The position numbers and the translations under genes are program-made. From Oceaniovalibus sp. ACAM 378 (GTDB lineage: Bacteria; Pseudomonadota; Alphaproteobacteria; Rhodobacterales; Rhodobacteraceae), in NCBI RefSeq assembly GCF_008085915.1, contig NZ_VSJK01000013.1:1-64000 (forward strand): a DNA stretch of 64,000 nucleotides. The letters run 5' to 3'. Of the stretch, positions 46,073 through 54,640 are shown piece after piece (the first letter of the stretch is position 1; every line of letters begins with the position of its first letter). The notes beneath the pieces are model-generated. The model did no database searches. It was not told the DNA's origin and saw only the letters and a program-made list of their open reading frames with translations.

Positions 46073-46314
46073 CGCCGACCTCCCGCGCGCCGGGGGCTCG
46101 GCAGTTCCTGCTGTTGCAGCCAATCCTGCACGGCGTCACGGCGGTAATAGACCTTGCGGCCCGCGCGCACGCAGGGCGGCCCGAAGCGTCGCGCCTCCCA
46201 GCGGCGCAGCGTGTCCACCGTCAGATCCAGCTCAAGCGCCAGGTCGAGGCGGCTGATCCAGCCGGTCAATACGCCACCTGGCGCGGATCGCTCTGAGGGT
46301 CCGGTTTCCGTCAT
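46069..46314 (-). CDS. AlpA/excisionase-like winged-helix DNA-binding protein
   Basis: The 81-residue protein has the MerR-like pattern of phage excisionase/AlpA regulators: ISRLDLALELDLTVDTLRRWEARRFGPPCVRAGRKVYYRRDAVQ is the core, of which TVDTLRRWE (recognition helix) and VYYRRDAV (wing) are diagnostic. ATG 46314 has GGGAGA 8 nt upstream. It is the first gene of the leftward early operon, divergent from the integrase, with the heptamer cluster between them. It probably binds that region to control excision or early transcription. Confidence 0.8.
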   Translation of the reverse strand: MTETGPSERSAPGGVLTGWISRLDLALELDLTVDTLRRWEARRFGPPCVRAGRKVYYRRDAVQDWLQQQELPSPRRAGGRR

Positions 46315-46380
46315 GCTCTTGTCTCCCGTTGATCGCCCGAAGCGGGCTGATTTCCGGATCCAAAAGACGCAGACGCAAAG

Positions 46381-46812
46381 GGGTGGCGGGAAGGCGCGGG
46401 GTGGCACTGGAATTGGCATTGCGTGCCACCCCTTGTTTTATTGGGGATTGCGCGTCTGGCGCGATGTGGGAGTGCTCAGGCGCAGGACGGGCAGGCGTGC
46501 CTGCGCGCACCGCGCCGGGCGCGGTTGTGCCCGTTTGCACCGCACAGGCCCGCATCGGGCGACGTTCGGCGGCACACGCGGGGTTTCAGTTGGGTGGCAG
46601 GGTGGCATCGCTCTGCCGAAACCGCGCCACCCCCTGATTTCATTGGAAATTTACAAAAATCGCTAGTGAATCTGGCGCCAATGCGCGCTTAGCGACCCGT
46701 TGCACGGCATCACCGCGTGGGCCGCGCTTGCCAGATTTTTCGCAAAACCCAACAAAACAACGGGTGGCATGGGTGCGGCGGTCCGCTGCCACCCTGCGCC
46801 TCCCCGCCACCC
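46381..46812. repeat. Cluster of nine GGGTGGC/GCCACCC heptamers between integrase and early operon
   Basis: GGGTGGC occurs at 46381, 46399, 46592, 46600 and 46762. Its complement GCCACCC occurs at 46425, 46626, 46788 and 46806. Several pair into inverted repeats, for example GGGGTGGCAC/GTGCCACCCC (46398-46432) and GGGTGGCA/TGCCACCC (46762-46794). The rest of 46315-46880 contains no supported gene. Candidate integrase arm sites, Xis sites or repressor operators. Confidence 0.65.
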
Positions 46813-46880
46813 TGGTCTGTGTGCTTGGCTTGATTGTGGGGCGAATCTACGCCTGTGTCACAGGTGAAAGGGGGCTCGAG

Positions 46881-48161
46881 TTGGTCAACAGATTACGATT
46901 GAACGATAAATCGGTGCGGGAGGCTGCACCTGCGAAGGGGCGTGACTATCAGATCTTCGACACCGAGGTGCGGGGGTTCTCGATCCGCATCCTGCGGTCC
47001 GGCAACCGGTCGTTTGCGCTTGATTATCGGTATGCCGGGGCGCAGCGCCGCATGGCCATCGGGCGCTGGCCGGAATGGACGGTGACAGCTGCGCGCGAGC
47101 GCGCAAAGGAACTGCGCCGCGAGATTGACGCGGGCCACGATCCGCTTGGCGCGCGGGGTGAATTGCGCGAGGCCCCAAGGATCAACGACATGATCGACCG
47201 CTATCTGGCCGAGCATGTGCCGCATCTTGCAAAGACCAACGCATCCGACCAGCGATCGATGTTGAAGAAACTCGTTGCACCCCACTGGGGCAACAAGCTG
47301 GTCAGTGAGATCACGCCGCATGATGTGGCGAAACTGCTGAACATCATCGCCAGGGGCCGGGCGCGGCCTTCGAAGGAGAAGCCCAACAACCGGGCGCGCA
47401 AGCTGCAAGGGTCAAAGCCGACCCCGATCCGCGCCAACCGGACGGGCGAGGTGCTGCGCAAGATGTTCACGCTTGCCATCAGCTGGGGCTGGCGCACGGA
47501 CAATCCGGCGTCGGGTTTCAGGAAAAGGGTGGAGAACGCCCGCGAGCGGTTCCTGTCGCAGGACGAGATCGCGCGGCTGGCCGAGGCGCTGGACGAGGCC
47601 GAGGATCAGCGCGCGGCAGGGATCATCCGGATGTGCCTGCTGACCGGCAGCCGGGTGGGCGAGGTGCGGCAGGCGCGGTTTGAACAGTTCAATCTGGAGC
47701 TGGGCAGCTGGGCGAAGCCCGCCACCACCACCAAGCAGCGCAAGATCCACCGCATTCCGATCTCGGCCGAGGTCGCCGCTATTGTGCGCCAGCGCCAGCT
47801 GGCGGTGCCAAAGGGCAACCCGTGGCTTTTTCCCGGTGATGTGCCGGGCCAGCCGGTCAAGGAAATCCGCCGTTTCTGGATCAACATGCAGAAAGAGGCC
47901 AAGCTTCCCGAGGTGCGCATCCATGATCTGCGCCACACCTTCGCCTCCTTGCTGGTCAGCGGCGGGGCCTCACTGGAGATGATCGGCAAATTGCTGGGCC
48001 ACAGCCAGATGCAGACGACCCAGCGCTATGCGCACCTGATGGATTCGCCCCTGCGCGCCGGTGTCGATGCCGTGGCCAGCATGCTCCGGCCCCGCCCGAA
48101 GATCGTGCATGATGCCGATGCCGCGCCCAGGAACCTGGCCGACGATCAAAAGTCCGCGTGA
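46881..48161 (+). CDS. int: Tyrosine recombinase, prophage integrase
   Basis: The 426-residue protein is a P4/phage-type integrase: an N-terminal arm-binding domain (DYQIFDTEVRGFSIRILRSG, about 20-39; YRYAGAQRRMAIGRWPEWT), a SAM-like core-binding domain, and the catalytic domain with Arg in TGSRVGEVR (about 256), Lys in TKQRKIHRIP (about 290), HDLRHTFAS (about 350), GHSQ and Tyr in QRYAHLMDS (about 383). I favour TTG 46881, which has GGGGG 7 nt upstream and starts the conserved domain. The open frame continues to 46728 but that part overlaps the heptamer cluster and is not integrase-like. It integrates and excises the prophage. Confidence 0.9.
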   Translation: MVNRLRLNDKSVREAAPAKGRDYQIFDTEVRGFSIRILRSGNRSFALDYRYAGAQRRMAIGRWPEWTVTAARERAKELRREIDAGHDPLGARGELREAPRINDMIDRYLAEHVPHLAKTNASDQRSMLKKLVAPHWGNKLVSEITPHDVAKLLNIIARGRARPSKEKPNNRARKLQGSKPTPIRANRTGEVLRKMFTLAISWGWRTDNPASGFRKRVENARERFLSQDEIARLAEALDEAEDQRAAGIIRMCLLTGSRVGEVRQARFEQFNLELGSWAKPATTTKQRKIHRIPISAEVAAIVRQRQLAVPKGNPWLFPGDVPGQPVKEIRRFWINMQKEAKLPEVRIHDLRHTFASLLVSGGASLEMIGKLLGHSQMQTTQRYAHLMDSPLRAGVDAVASMLRPRPKIVHDADAAPRNLADDQKSA

Positions 48162-48186
48162 CCCGTGCCGCCTTGTGCGGAGCCGG

Positions 48187-48786
48187 TCAGGCCTCTTCGC
48201 GGCGCAGCTCATGCCAGATCGGCGTGATCCGCCTGCGGATGCTCCGGCTGTCGGGGATCCTCGCCCCACCTGTCTGATCGGCAAACCAGTCCTGCATCTC
48301 CGCGATGAGTTCGGCCTGTGTGGCGGGCAGGCCCTGATCGTGGATGCGCCGGATCAGTGCGATGTTCATGCCCGCCCAATCATAGGGCTGTCCGCCATTC
48401 GCACCCCCGGCGGCCTTGCGGACCAAGTCGTGCTCGTCCTCGAAGCCGAACACCTCATCCGCGCGGATCAGCATGTCCGCCACCGCCACAGGAATACCGC
48501 CCGCTGGATCGGTGATGACCAGCCAGTCCGATGTTTTGTCGGGCATGATCCGTTGCACCATGCCCTCAGTCGGTGTTGGGCCGCTGCGGCGAAACAGGGG
48601 CAGCAGGTCCATCGGCGACAGGGTCACCGGACCCGCCACCGTGGCATCGCCACAACGGACCAGGCCGATCCCTGTCATGATCTTCAGCTTGCCCTGTGAA
48701 GCCCACCCCGCGATGTCGGCGACAGAACAGTCCCAACGGACTGAGACTTCATAAAGCGAAAAAAACACGCGCGGTGGTAATGCCAC
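48187..48786 (-). CDS. Conserved prophage-associated protein with putative HTH
   Basis: The 199-residue protein begins FFSLYEVSVRWDCSVADIAGWASQGKL (about 8-34), a MerR-like DNA-binding pattern, and ends in a basic RIPDSRSIRRRITPIWHELRR. The architecture suggests a regulator. It converges on the integrase, with 25 nt between the stop codons. It is the last gene I attribute to the prophage. No precise family named. Confidence 0.65.
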   Translation of the reverse strand: MALPPRVFFSLYEVSVRWDCSVADIAGWASQGKLKIMTGIGLVRCGDATVAGPVTLSPMDLLPLFRRSGPTPTEGMVQRIMPDKTSDWLVITDPAGGIPVAVADMLIRADEVFGFEDEHDLVRKAAGGANGGQPYDWAGMNIALIRRIHDQGLPATQAELIAEMQDWFADQTGGARIPDSRSIRRRITPIWHELRREEA

Positions 48787-48963
48787 GGCGACTCCCTCCT
48801 CAATTGAGCCAGAGGAGAGACCATGCCTGTGCCCTGCTGACCATGTTTTTATGGCAAGACAGGAAAATCCGGGCGCAAAAGGTCAGGGCGTGCGATCGCC
48901 TTCTTTAACAGCTCTGCGCGAAGTGGGTCGTCCTGTCGTGATTCTGATTGAGGCCTGCTCGCC

Positions 48964-49275
48964 TCATGCGGGTATTTCGCATTCGACAGAAACGGGATCA
49001 ATAGGGGCGAAGCAGGAATCTGTGGGTAACGCGGCGGCAGGAATGATCGTCGGTGTGGAACGTAAGGGAAACTTGACCTTCATGTTATGAACTGACCCCA
49101 AGCTGGACAAACGGACCTCGACGCAAAGCGCGGCGAAGGGTACGACACCACAAATTTCATCAGCTTCCGAAACCCAGTAATTCGTGGTTGAGAAGTGGCC
49201 TTCGTTGACTGCGACTTCCTCCCGACAAGCTTCCATGAATTCATCTTCAAAGCCGTTAGACTGCTTTGATCGCAT
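48964..49275 (-). CDS. Unknown protein, third gene of the uncharacterised operon
   Basis: The frame from ATG 49275 gives 103 residues (MRSKQSNGFEDEFMEACREE start; ICGVVPFAALCVEVRLSSLG; VECEIPA end), a short helix then beta-rich sequence with several Cys. The open frame extends upstream to 49395 and would then overlap the 247-residue gene by 71 nt, so the start is uncertain. It is on the same strand and immediately downstream of the other two genes. No family is recognised. Confidence 0.5.
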   Translation of the reverse strand: MRSKQSNGFEDEFMEACREEVAVNEGHFSTTNYWVSEADEICGVVPFAALCVEVRLSSLGSVHNMKVKFPLRSTPTIIPAAALPTDSCFAPIDPVSVECEIPA

Positions 49276-49324
49276 CGACAGCTCGGTCAAAATATAAACT
49301 CGACAATCAAGATTAAGCGCAAGC

Positions 49325-50068
49325 TCATGAATCGTCTGACTCCGAAAGTGACTTAGCCTTACCGATATTGTCCAGAAACCGAGGCAATGCAGCAAAAATC
49401 GCTGAAATGTTCCGCAGCACCCAGGCGCCTCCTATGAGGGCAAGTCCGCGAACTCCAGATTTGTCTGCTCGCTTAAAATCTATTCCCTGCGATATCAGCT
49501 TAGCCGCGAACCGGTCGAACACCAGCTTCGGATCTTCTTCGGAGTAATTCTTCAATGAAGAATTTGCCAAGGAAAGTATTAACCTGAATTTCGAAGTAAG
49601 CTCATCGGTGTCACTTTTACTTATAGGAACATAGAGTGCAAACTTTGGTTCAACCAAGGATTCAAAGAAAACCAAACCTGGCAGCATCGGGGTTTCTGTA
49701 CTCGGGAAGAATTGAGCTGCCATTTCGTAGGCGGGATGGTCATCTCTTACCAGATCAACGCCGAATTCCAACTGAGCGCGTTCCAAGTCGTTCATTTTGG
49801 CCGAATTGCTCGTCGTAGCTAGAAACAACACCAAGATGTTTTTTCCAGCATCAGATCCAATGTTGCTACTTACGATGAAATCTGCAATCCAGTCATCTGT
49901 GGTGGGGTGGAACGCCACGTAAGCATAAATCCCATGGTGGCACGCATCTAAGGCACCGAGATTAGCTTCGAATTCTTCGCGGTCAGCGATCGACCCAAGT
50001 TGATTGCGTTTCGTGGAGATTGCATATCGAGAGTCACTCGCCAAGTCGATGATGGACATCATCTTCAT
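49325..50068 (-). CDS. Unknown protein with C-terminal membrane segment, second gene of the uncharacterised operon
   Basis: The 247-residue protein starts at ATG 50068 with AAGGAGA 8 nt upstream. The N-terminal 150 residues look alpha/beta (GIYAYVAFHPTTDDWIADFIV; NILVLFLATTSNS; MLPGLVFFESLVEPKFALYV). A helical region is followed by a hydrophobic C-terminal helix (GLALIGGAWVLRNISAIFAAL, split here as residues about 211-231). No family is recognised. It lies 15 nt after the 512-residue gene. GC is clearly below that of the prophage genes. Confidence 0.65.
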   Translation of the reverse strand: MKMMSIIDLASDSRYAISTKRNQLGSIADREEFEANLGALDACHHGIYAYVAFHPTTDDWIADFIVSSNIGSDAGKNILVLFLATTSNSAKMNDLERAQLEFGVDLVRDDHPAYEMAAQFFPSTETPMLPGLVFFESLVEPKFALYVPISKSDTDELTSKFRLILSLANSSLKNYSEEDPKLVFDRFAAKLISQGIDFKRADKSGVRGLALIGGAWVLRNISAIFAALPRFLDNIGKAKSLSESDDS

Positions 50069-50083
50069 ACTTGTTTCTCCTTT

Positions 50084-51622
50084 TTACATCAGATCTCTAA
50101 TTGCTGCGCCCGCGGACCCAAAAAAGCGATGGTCATCGCCATAGCCATTTGCTGCCGCGATGGTCGACAGGGCCGACCAATGGATAGGTTCTTTGGGTCT
50201 CAAAAGGACGCAATAGGTAAGCAACTCCACAGCAGTCATGACTTGACCTTCCAGAGCCAGCATAAGTGCCTGTGCGTTTAGTGCCTCCGGTAGCCATGGG
50301 CATCGTTCCAGTACTTCTCGTATACCATTCGTCCTCCCGATTGCATTGTTTGGAAGCATGGACAGATGCGCTCTTTCGAAGCTCACACTCTCTCTAAGGA
50401 GCCTTTTGCGAGCTGTTGCTCTGATGTTGTCATCATTTGGACCCCCATTCTCGATCTCCGCTACAACTTGGTCAAGCTTCTCACTCTTGAAGCCATGTGT
50501 TCGGATATGCTCCGGATCAACGCAAAGTGCGATCGAAAGAGGTGTGGCCAGCCTTGGACCTGGAAATCTAAATTTCTGCGGCAGCGAGATGGAATCGAAG
50601 GAGTCTTCCTTGGCGTCCTTTATGATATCCCCAATGGCTCTAGGAAACAGAAGTCGCTCATCAAGAAGCCTCGGTAACCACTCCGACTCCCCAAACTGCA
50701 GTTTATATCCAGACGCATAATCAGAGTATCGGTCCAGACTGAAGGTCAGCGGCACAGCATTATTGGCGAAAAGTACTCTCATACCCTGAAGTGCGCTCAA
50801 ATCAGCAGAGACCTCTTCAATACCGCTGAGTACTGAGCGAACAATCACTGAGCAACGCTTGCTAAAGCGATCATGGTGGAAAATACCGAGAGCTGTTATC
50901 AATCCAGCGGCTTGCTCAACCCTTATCCACCAGTCTTCCAAGCTCCCTGCTTCCTTGGCGAAGTCGATTTGCCTTAGGCAGATTTGAATACTCTCTTCCA
51001 ACAAGGTCTCTGGGAAGTTCTCGGGATGCTCGTCTGAGATATCGAAATTTGATAGACCACGATTTAAGGCACTTAGGCTTTGGGTATCGCAATCCCTGAG
51101 GAACCTAAGGCTCTCATATCTTTGGGACAATCCAAAAAACTTGAACAAAGTGTCATAGAGTATGGTCGAAAAGGCCAAGTGGCCTGCCGCGGAAAGGGAC
51201 GTGAGCATCTTTAGCCCTCCCCGATAATCCGATCCATTATTTTCAGAGAACCAAAGTGCGGATTTCAACAAGTGGCTTTTATTTGCCTGGGGGTGCTCAT
51301 AAGCGGCTAACCAGCGACCAACGATTGCCTCCAAGTATTCACTTGCCGCAACTCGATCGGTTCCGCTCGAGAATCCGGCCAATTCCCTACGCCGCCAAAC
51401 CCTCGTACTATATGTGTAAGGAAGGGTTTGATTAGGATGAACAGCGTCGAACTGTTTCGAGATTTCAAACGATATCTGCAGCGTCTGATAGAGACGCTTC
51501 ATTCCCGGTAGGTGGCGTTGACCCACTCCAGTCGAGGCAAGAAACAGCCCAGTCAGATTAAGTTGGTCGACTGCGACGTCGACGAATTTCTGAGTAAGGC
51601 TTACGCTGGCATCAACGGTCAA
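50084..51622 (-). CDS. Unknown large helical protein with C-terminal TPR-like region, first gene of the uncharacterised operon
   Basis: The 512-residue protein is almost entirely helical. The last 60 residues resemble tetratricopeptide repeats (PWLPEALNAQALMLALEGQ; AVELLTYCVLLRPKEPIHWS). The only start near the beginning is TTG 51622, with AAGG about 10 nt upstream, so the exact N-terminus is uncertain. Tandem helical repeat proteins often act as sensors or scaffolds in defence operons; here no function can be assigned. It is low GC and lies between the prophage edge and a serine recombinase. Confidence 0.65.
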   Translation of the reverse strand: MTVDASVSLTQKFVDVAVDQLNLTGLFLASTGVGQRHLPGMKRLYQTLQISFEISKQFDAVHPNQTLPYTYSTRVWRRRELAGFSSGTDRVAASEYLEAIVGRWLAAYEHPQANKSHLLKSALWFSENNGSDYRGGLKMLTSLSAAGHLAFSTILYDTLFKFFGLSQRYESLRFLRDCDTQSLSALNRGLSNFDISDEHPENFPETLLEESIQICLRQIDFAKEAGSLEDWWIRVEQAAGLITALGIFHHDRFSKRCSVIVRSVLSGIEEVSADLSALQGMRVLFANNAVPLTFSLDRYSDYASGYKLQFGESEWLPRLLDERLLFPRAIGDIIKDAKEDSFDSISLPQKFRFPGPRLATPLSIALCVDPEHIRTHGFKSEKLDQVVAEIENGGPNDDNIRATARKRLLRESVSFERAHLSMLPNNAIGRTNGIREVLERCPWLPEALNAQALMLALEGQVMTAVELLTYCVLLRPKEPIHWSALSTIAAANGYGDDHRFFGSAGAAIRDLM

Positions 51623-51812
51623 ATTCTTTGCCTTTGTTTTGCATGTGCAGTCATCCGAGTGTCAGGCTTTGAACCCAGGCTACATCGAATAGCTTGCACG
51701 GGACGATAGTGAAGTTGGCTCGAGCTAGGAATAGTTTTGTGTTGCGTATGCCATTCTGACCAGCCCCACCTGGGTGGTCCATTTCGAGTTCTAGTGCATG
51801 CTGGTCCCGGGT

Positions 51813-52265
51813 TCACGGGGATGATAGTTTCCGAAGCCGGTCGGCTGTAGCCCAGAGCGATAGCCCCATGATCCAGACAGCAGGCGCCATCGGCGCGCAT
51901 TGAACGATAAAGCGTGCAGCCGTGATCTGACCCACCGGAACGCTTCCTGATGCCAGCTTGGCCGCTACATCGAGCAGGGGTGCCGTCACGCAGAATCCCA
52001 GCATCAGGGCAATGCCAGCAAGGATGCGGTCGGTGGACGGGATGTCGGAGGCAGCAATGGCTATGAAGCCCGGATAGGATGTCACCCCGCGCACGTCTAT
52101 CCATTTTGCGACCATTGGCTGCGCCAACAGGGGCCACCATACACCTGCCACGCCAGAGAGCGTGGACACCAAAATAATCCATTCCATCTGTCCTTCGGGG
52201 ACACATTTCCGAAGCTGGTTTCTGCCTAGCTGTTCCGCGGCGCGATTGATGATCGCGCAATTCAT
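51813..52265 (-). pseudogene. Truncated EamA/DMT family transporter
   Basis: The frame contains a recognisable EamA N-terminus: STDRILAGIALMLGFCVTAP, LLDVAAKLASGSVPVGQITAARFIVQ and a second membrane helix ending GLSLWATADRLRKLSSP. It stops after about 80 residues of the domain, whereas functional DMT transporters have ten transmembrane helices (about 290 residues). The upstream 60 codons carry another hydrophobic stretch (EWIILVSTLSGVAGVWWPLL) of unclear origin. It is probably a gene cut by island insertion near 51.8 kb. Confidence 0.55.
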
Positions 52266-52420
52266 GTCAACGCCACGTCAACCCGCATGCGCCTGTTTGG
52301 CGGGGTTTGAGACGTTGAAAACCGGTCGATGACGGGCGGTGCTGGAACGGAAAATGCGTGAAATCAGAGGCTTATCGCGTAAGTATTTGGTTTTCCTAAG
52401 TTGCTGGAATCGCTGGGGTT

Positions 52421-52469
52421 TCGGCTCATAACCTGAAGGTCGTAGGTTCAAATCCTACTCCCGCAACCA
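52421..52469 (+). other. 3' half of tRNA-fMet, probable attachment site
   Basis: GGCTCATAACC (CAT anticodon loop), the T-arm GTAGG-TTCAAAT-CCTAC and the CCGCAACCA end are the 3' half of an initiator tRNA. The matching 5' half (D-arm and TGCGGGA acceptor strand) is absent upstream. The serine recombinase gene ends antisense within it. It marks one end of the inserted element. Confidence 0.75.
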
Positions 52470-54072
52470 ACTCAAATTGCGATTGACCCGCCCCTGTGGC
52501 GGGTTTTTTGCGTTTAAGGGAAACGCTAAGGATTCCAGCAAGATCGCCCCGTACATCGATCAGCATTTCGTCCTCGGTCGGCGTTAGGATGATCTCGTCG
52601 ACAAGTGATCGCAGTATCTCAGTTGCGTCCAGTCTCTTCGCCTCGACTTCGTCCTGCAAGGATGTGTGAAGCTTCGTCACTTGAGCACGGTAGTATCCGG
52701 CCATCTCCGGGTGCAGCAGGGGTGGCGGTTCATCTGCATCGGCCAGGATGGCCTCCAGCTCCTTCTTCCGCTGTTCGAGACCCACCATCGTTTCATTGAT
52801 GCGGTCCGCAGCACCTCCCTTCAGAATGAGATCGACCAATCTGTCCAACTCGCGATCGATGCGTTTCACTTCGGTCTCAGCTGCGGCAATCGCCGCCCGT
52901 CCATCCATGCGGAGGCGGTTCATCTCGCGCGTAAACTCGTCGCAGAATTCCTTGAACAAGGTCGGTTCCATGAGGTGATGGCGCAAGGCGCTCAGGACGC
53001 GTTCTTCAAGCCGATCACGACGAATATTCTTGCGGTTGTCGCAGGTCCCCTTGTTGCGGGCAGTTGCGCAGCCGACGAGATCGGTGGAAATCATCGTATA
53101 GCCGCCACCACAGCAGGCGCACTTGGTAAGGCCCGAAAAGAGGTACTTTGGACGTCTGCGGTCTCTGAAGTGGTTTTCGGTACTGCCGCCGCCTCGCTTC
53201 TGTTTGATTGCAAGCTGCCGCGCCTTAACGGCTTGCCACATCTCATCATCAACAATGCGGAGGTCAGGTACATCGTTGATAATCCATTCTTCCTCAGGAT
53301 TGGGGCGCGCCTGCCGTCGTCCGGTGTCGGGGTCCTTGATGAATCTTTGACGGTTCCAAACCAATCGGCCTATGTACATCTCGTTATTCAGGATTCCTGT
53401 TCCACGCTTGGCATTGCCGTTGATCGTGCTGAAACCCCAATCGCCGCCGCTGGGCGCGCGGATGCCTTCTTGGTTCATCTCCGTGGCAATGCGTTTCGGT
53501 GACTTACCCGCCGCGTAGTCTCGATAGATCCGCCGGACCACCGATGCCTCATAATCGTTGATCTCGCGATCACCCCTGACGGGCTCACCATCAGGAGAGA
53601 ATTGTTTGACAACATCATAGCCATATGAGTTTCCCCCGCCCGACTTGCCCATCTCGACACGCCCGCGAAGTCCGCGGCGCGTCTTGTCAGCAAGATCCTT
53701 CAAGAAAAGGGCGTTCATGGTGCCCTTGAGCCCTACATGCAGGTGGGTGACCTCTCCCTCGGAAAGGGTAACGATCTTTACGTCGGCATAAGCCATCCGC
53801 TTGTGGAAACCGGCGATATCTTCCTGATCTCGTGAGAGGCGGTCCATCGCCTCGGACAGAACGAGTTCGAAGCGACCTCGGTGGGCATCATCAATCAGCG
53901 CTTGAATGCCGGGCCTCAGTAGCGACGCACCCGACACAGCATGGTCGGAATACTCTTCGACGATGTTCCAGCCCTGCTTTTCCGCATGCAGTCGACAGAC
54001 TCTGAATTGATCGGCGATCGACGCGTCCCGTTGGTTGTCGCTTGAGTAACGGGCATAAAGTGCGACTTTCAT
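52426..54072 (-). CDS. Large serine recombinase (site-specific integrase)
   Basis: The 548-residue protein has the resolvase catalytic domain (MKVALYARYSSDNQRDASI, Ser at about 10 in YSSD; EAMDRLSRDQEDIAGF), a Recombinase domain and a zinc ribbon domain (CACCGGGYTMISTDLVGC and GTCDNRKNIRR, about 310-340). A coiled-coil C-terminus follows (AAAETEVKRIDRELDRLVDL, about 400-419). ATG 54072 has GGAGA 7 nt upstream. The final residues VAGVGFEPTTFRL are an antisense reading of the tRNA-fMet fragment, a hallmark of recombinases sitting at their attachment site. It probably mobilises the second island. Confidence 0.9.
   Translation of the reverse strand: MKVALYARYSSDNQRDASIADQFRVCRLHAEKQGWNIVEEYSDHAVSGASLLRPGIQALIDDAHRGRFELVLSEAMDRLSRDQEDIAGFHKRMAYADVKIVTLSEGEVTHLHVGLKGTMNALFLKDLADKTRRGLRGRVEMGKSGGGNSYGYDVVKQFSPDGEPVRGDREINDYEASVVRRIYRDYAAGKSPKRIATEMNQEGIRAPSGGDWGFSTINGNAKRGTGILNNEMYIGRLVWNRQRFIKDPDTGRRQARPNPEEEWIINDVPDLRIVDDEMWQAVKARQLAIKQKRGGGSTENHFRDRRRPKYLFSGLTKCACCGGGYTMISTDLVGCATARNKGTCDNRKNIRRDRLEERVLSALRHHLMEPTLFKEFCDEFTREMNRLRMDGRAAIAAAETEVKRIDRELDRLVDLILKGGAADRINETMVGLEQRKKELEAILADADEPPPLLHPEMAGYYRAQVTKLHTSLQDEVEAKRLDATEILRSLVDEIILTPTEDEMLIDVRGDLAGILSVSLKRKKPATGAGQSQFELVAGVGFEPTTFRL
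52487..52509 (+). terminator. Rho-independent terminator downstream of the tRNA-fMet fragment
   Basis: CCCGCC-CCTGT-GGCGGG followed by six T residues, 17 nt after the CCA end. It is probably the original terminator of the tRNA-fMet gene carried with the 3' half. It lies antisense within the recombinase gene. Confidence 0.7.
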
Positions 54073-54091
54073 GACTTCGTCTCCTGAAGCA

Positions 54092-54271
54092 TCAGGAGCG
54101 CGTTTGCCGACGATCTCCGGACTGCTTGCCATACCAATCTTGTGCCGCACGACGCGCGAGGAGACGGATCAGCTCGACCAGGCGCGGATCAGGTCCAGCG
54201 GCATCTTTTGATAGGACAAGTGAGCGATCAACGTCGTCGCTGTTCCTCGTCTTTCGATGTGCCAAACCTTT
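54092..54271 (-). CDS. Small protein upstream of the serine recombinase
   Basis: The segment DPRLVELIRLLARRAAQDWYG followed by a basic tail resembles the short proteins that precede serine recombinase genes in alphaproteobacterial islands. It ends 20 nt before the recombinase start, on the same strand. The start is not resolvable: no ATG with a ribosome site is present, and a TTG near 54271 is one option. The role is unknown. Confidence 0.4.
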   Translation of the reverse strand, partial: KGLAHRKTRNSDDVDRSLVLSKDAAGPDPRLVELIRLLARRAAQDWYGKQSGDRRQTRS

Positions 54272-54512
54272 CGCCACTATACCGCTACGTCCTGTTGATG
54301 AAAGATAAAATCGAACAGATAGTCGCGAAGGTGGCGCAGTTAAGCAATGCGCCTTTGAGGGGAGCGGTGGCGTGCGGTTTGGGGTCGTCTGCTCGCTATG
54401 TCGAGAATTGGAGGGCAATTTCGCATTCAAACGTAGCGTAAATACTTGCTTACGGCGGCCAATTCTTTGGCACCAAATTTAACTTCCGCGTGATCGGGTG
54501 TTCAGAGTGGAG

Positions 54513-54564
54513 TGTCGGCCTCCGAAGCCGAAGGTCACTGGTTCGAATACAGTCGGGTGCACCA
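54513..54564 (+). other. Degenerate tRNA-Arg(CCG) 3' part, possible attachment scar
   Basis: TCGGC-CTCCGAA-GCCGA forms a perfect anticodon arm with anticodon CCG; ACTGG-TTCGAAT-ACAGT is a T-arm with one mispair; CGGGTGC-A-CCA is the acceptor end. The 5' acceptor GCACCCG and a normal D-arm are missing, so it is not a functional tRNA. Confidence 0.65.
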
Positions 54565-54640
54565 TCTCTCAGTTTTTCAACGTTAGAACGTTCGTTGGGC
54601 CGTCAAAGGCCAGATCAAATCGCTCAGTCGGCATAACGTC

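Noticed and set aside
46728-46880. N-terminal extension of the integrase frame
   Set aside because: Composition is unlike integrase, overlaps the heptamer cluster, and a TTG with a good Shine-Dalgarno sits at 46881.
52666-53502. 278-codon open frame on the plus strand
   Set aside because: Antisense to the serine recombinase, which has intact catalytic and zinc-ribbon domains.
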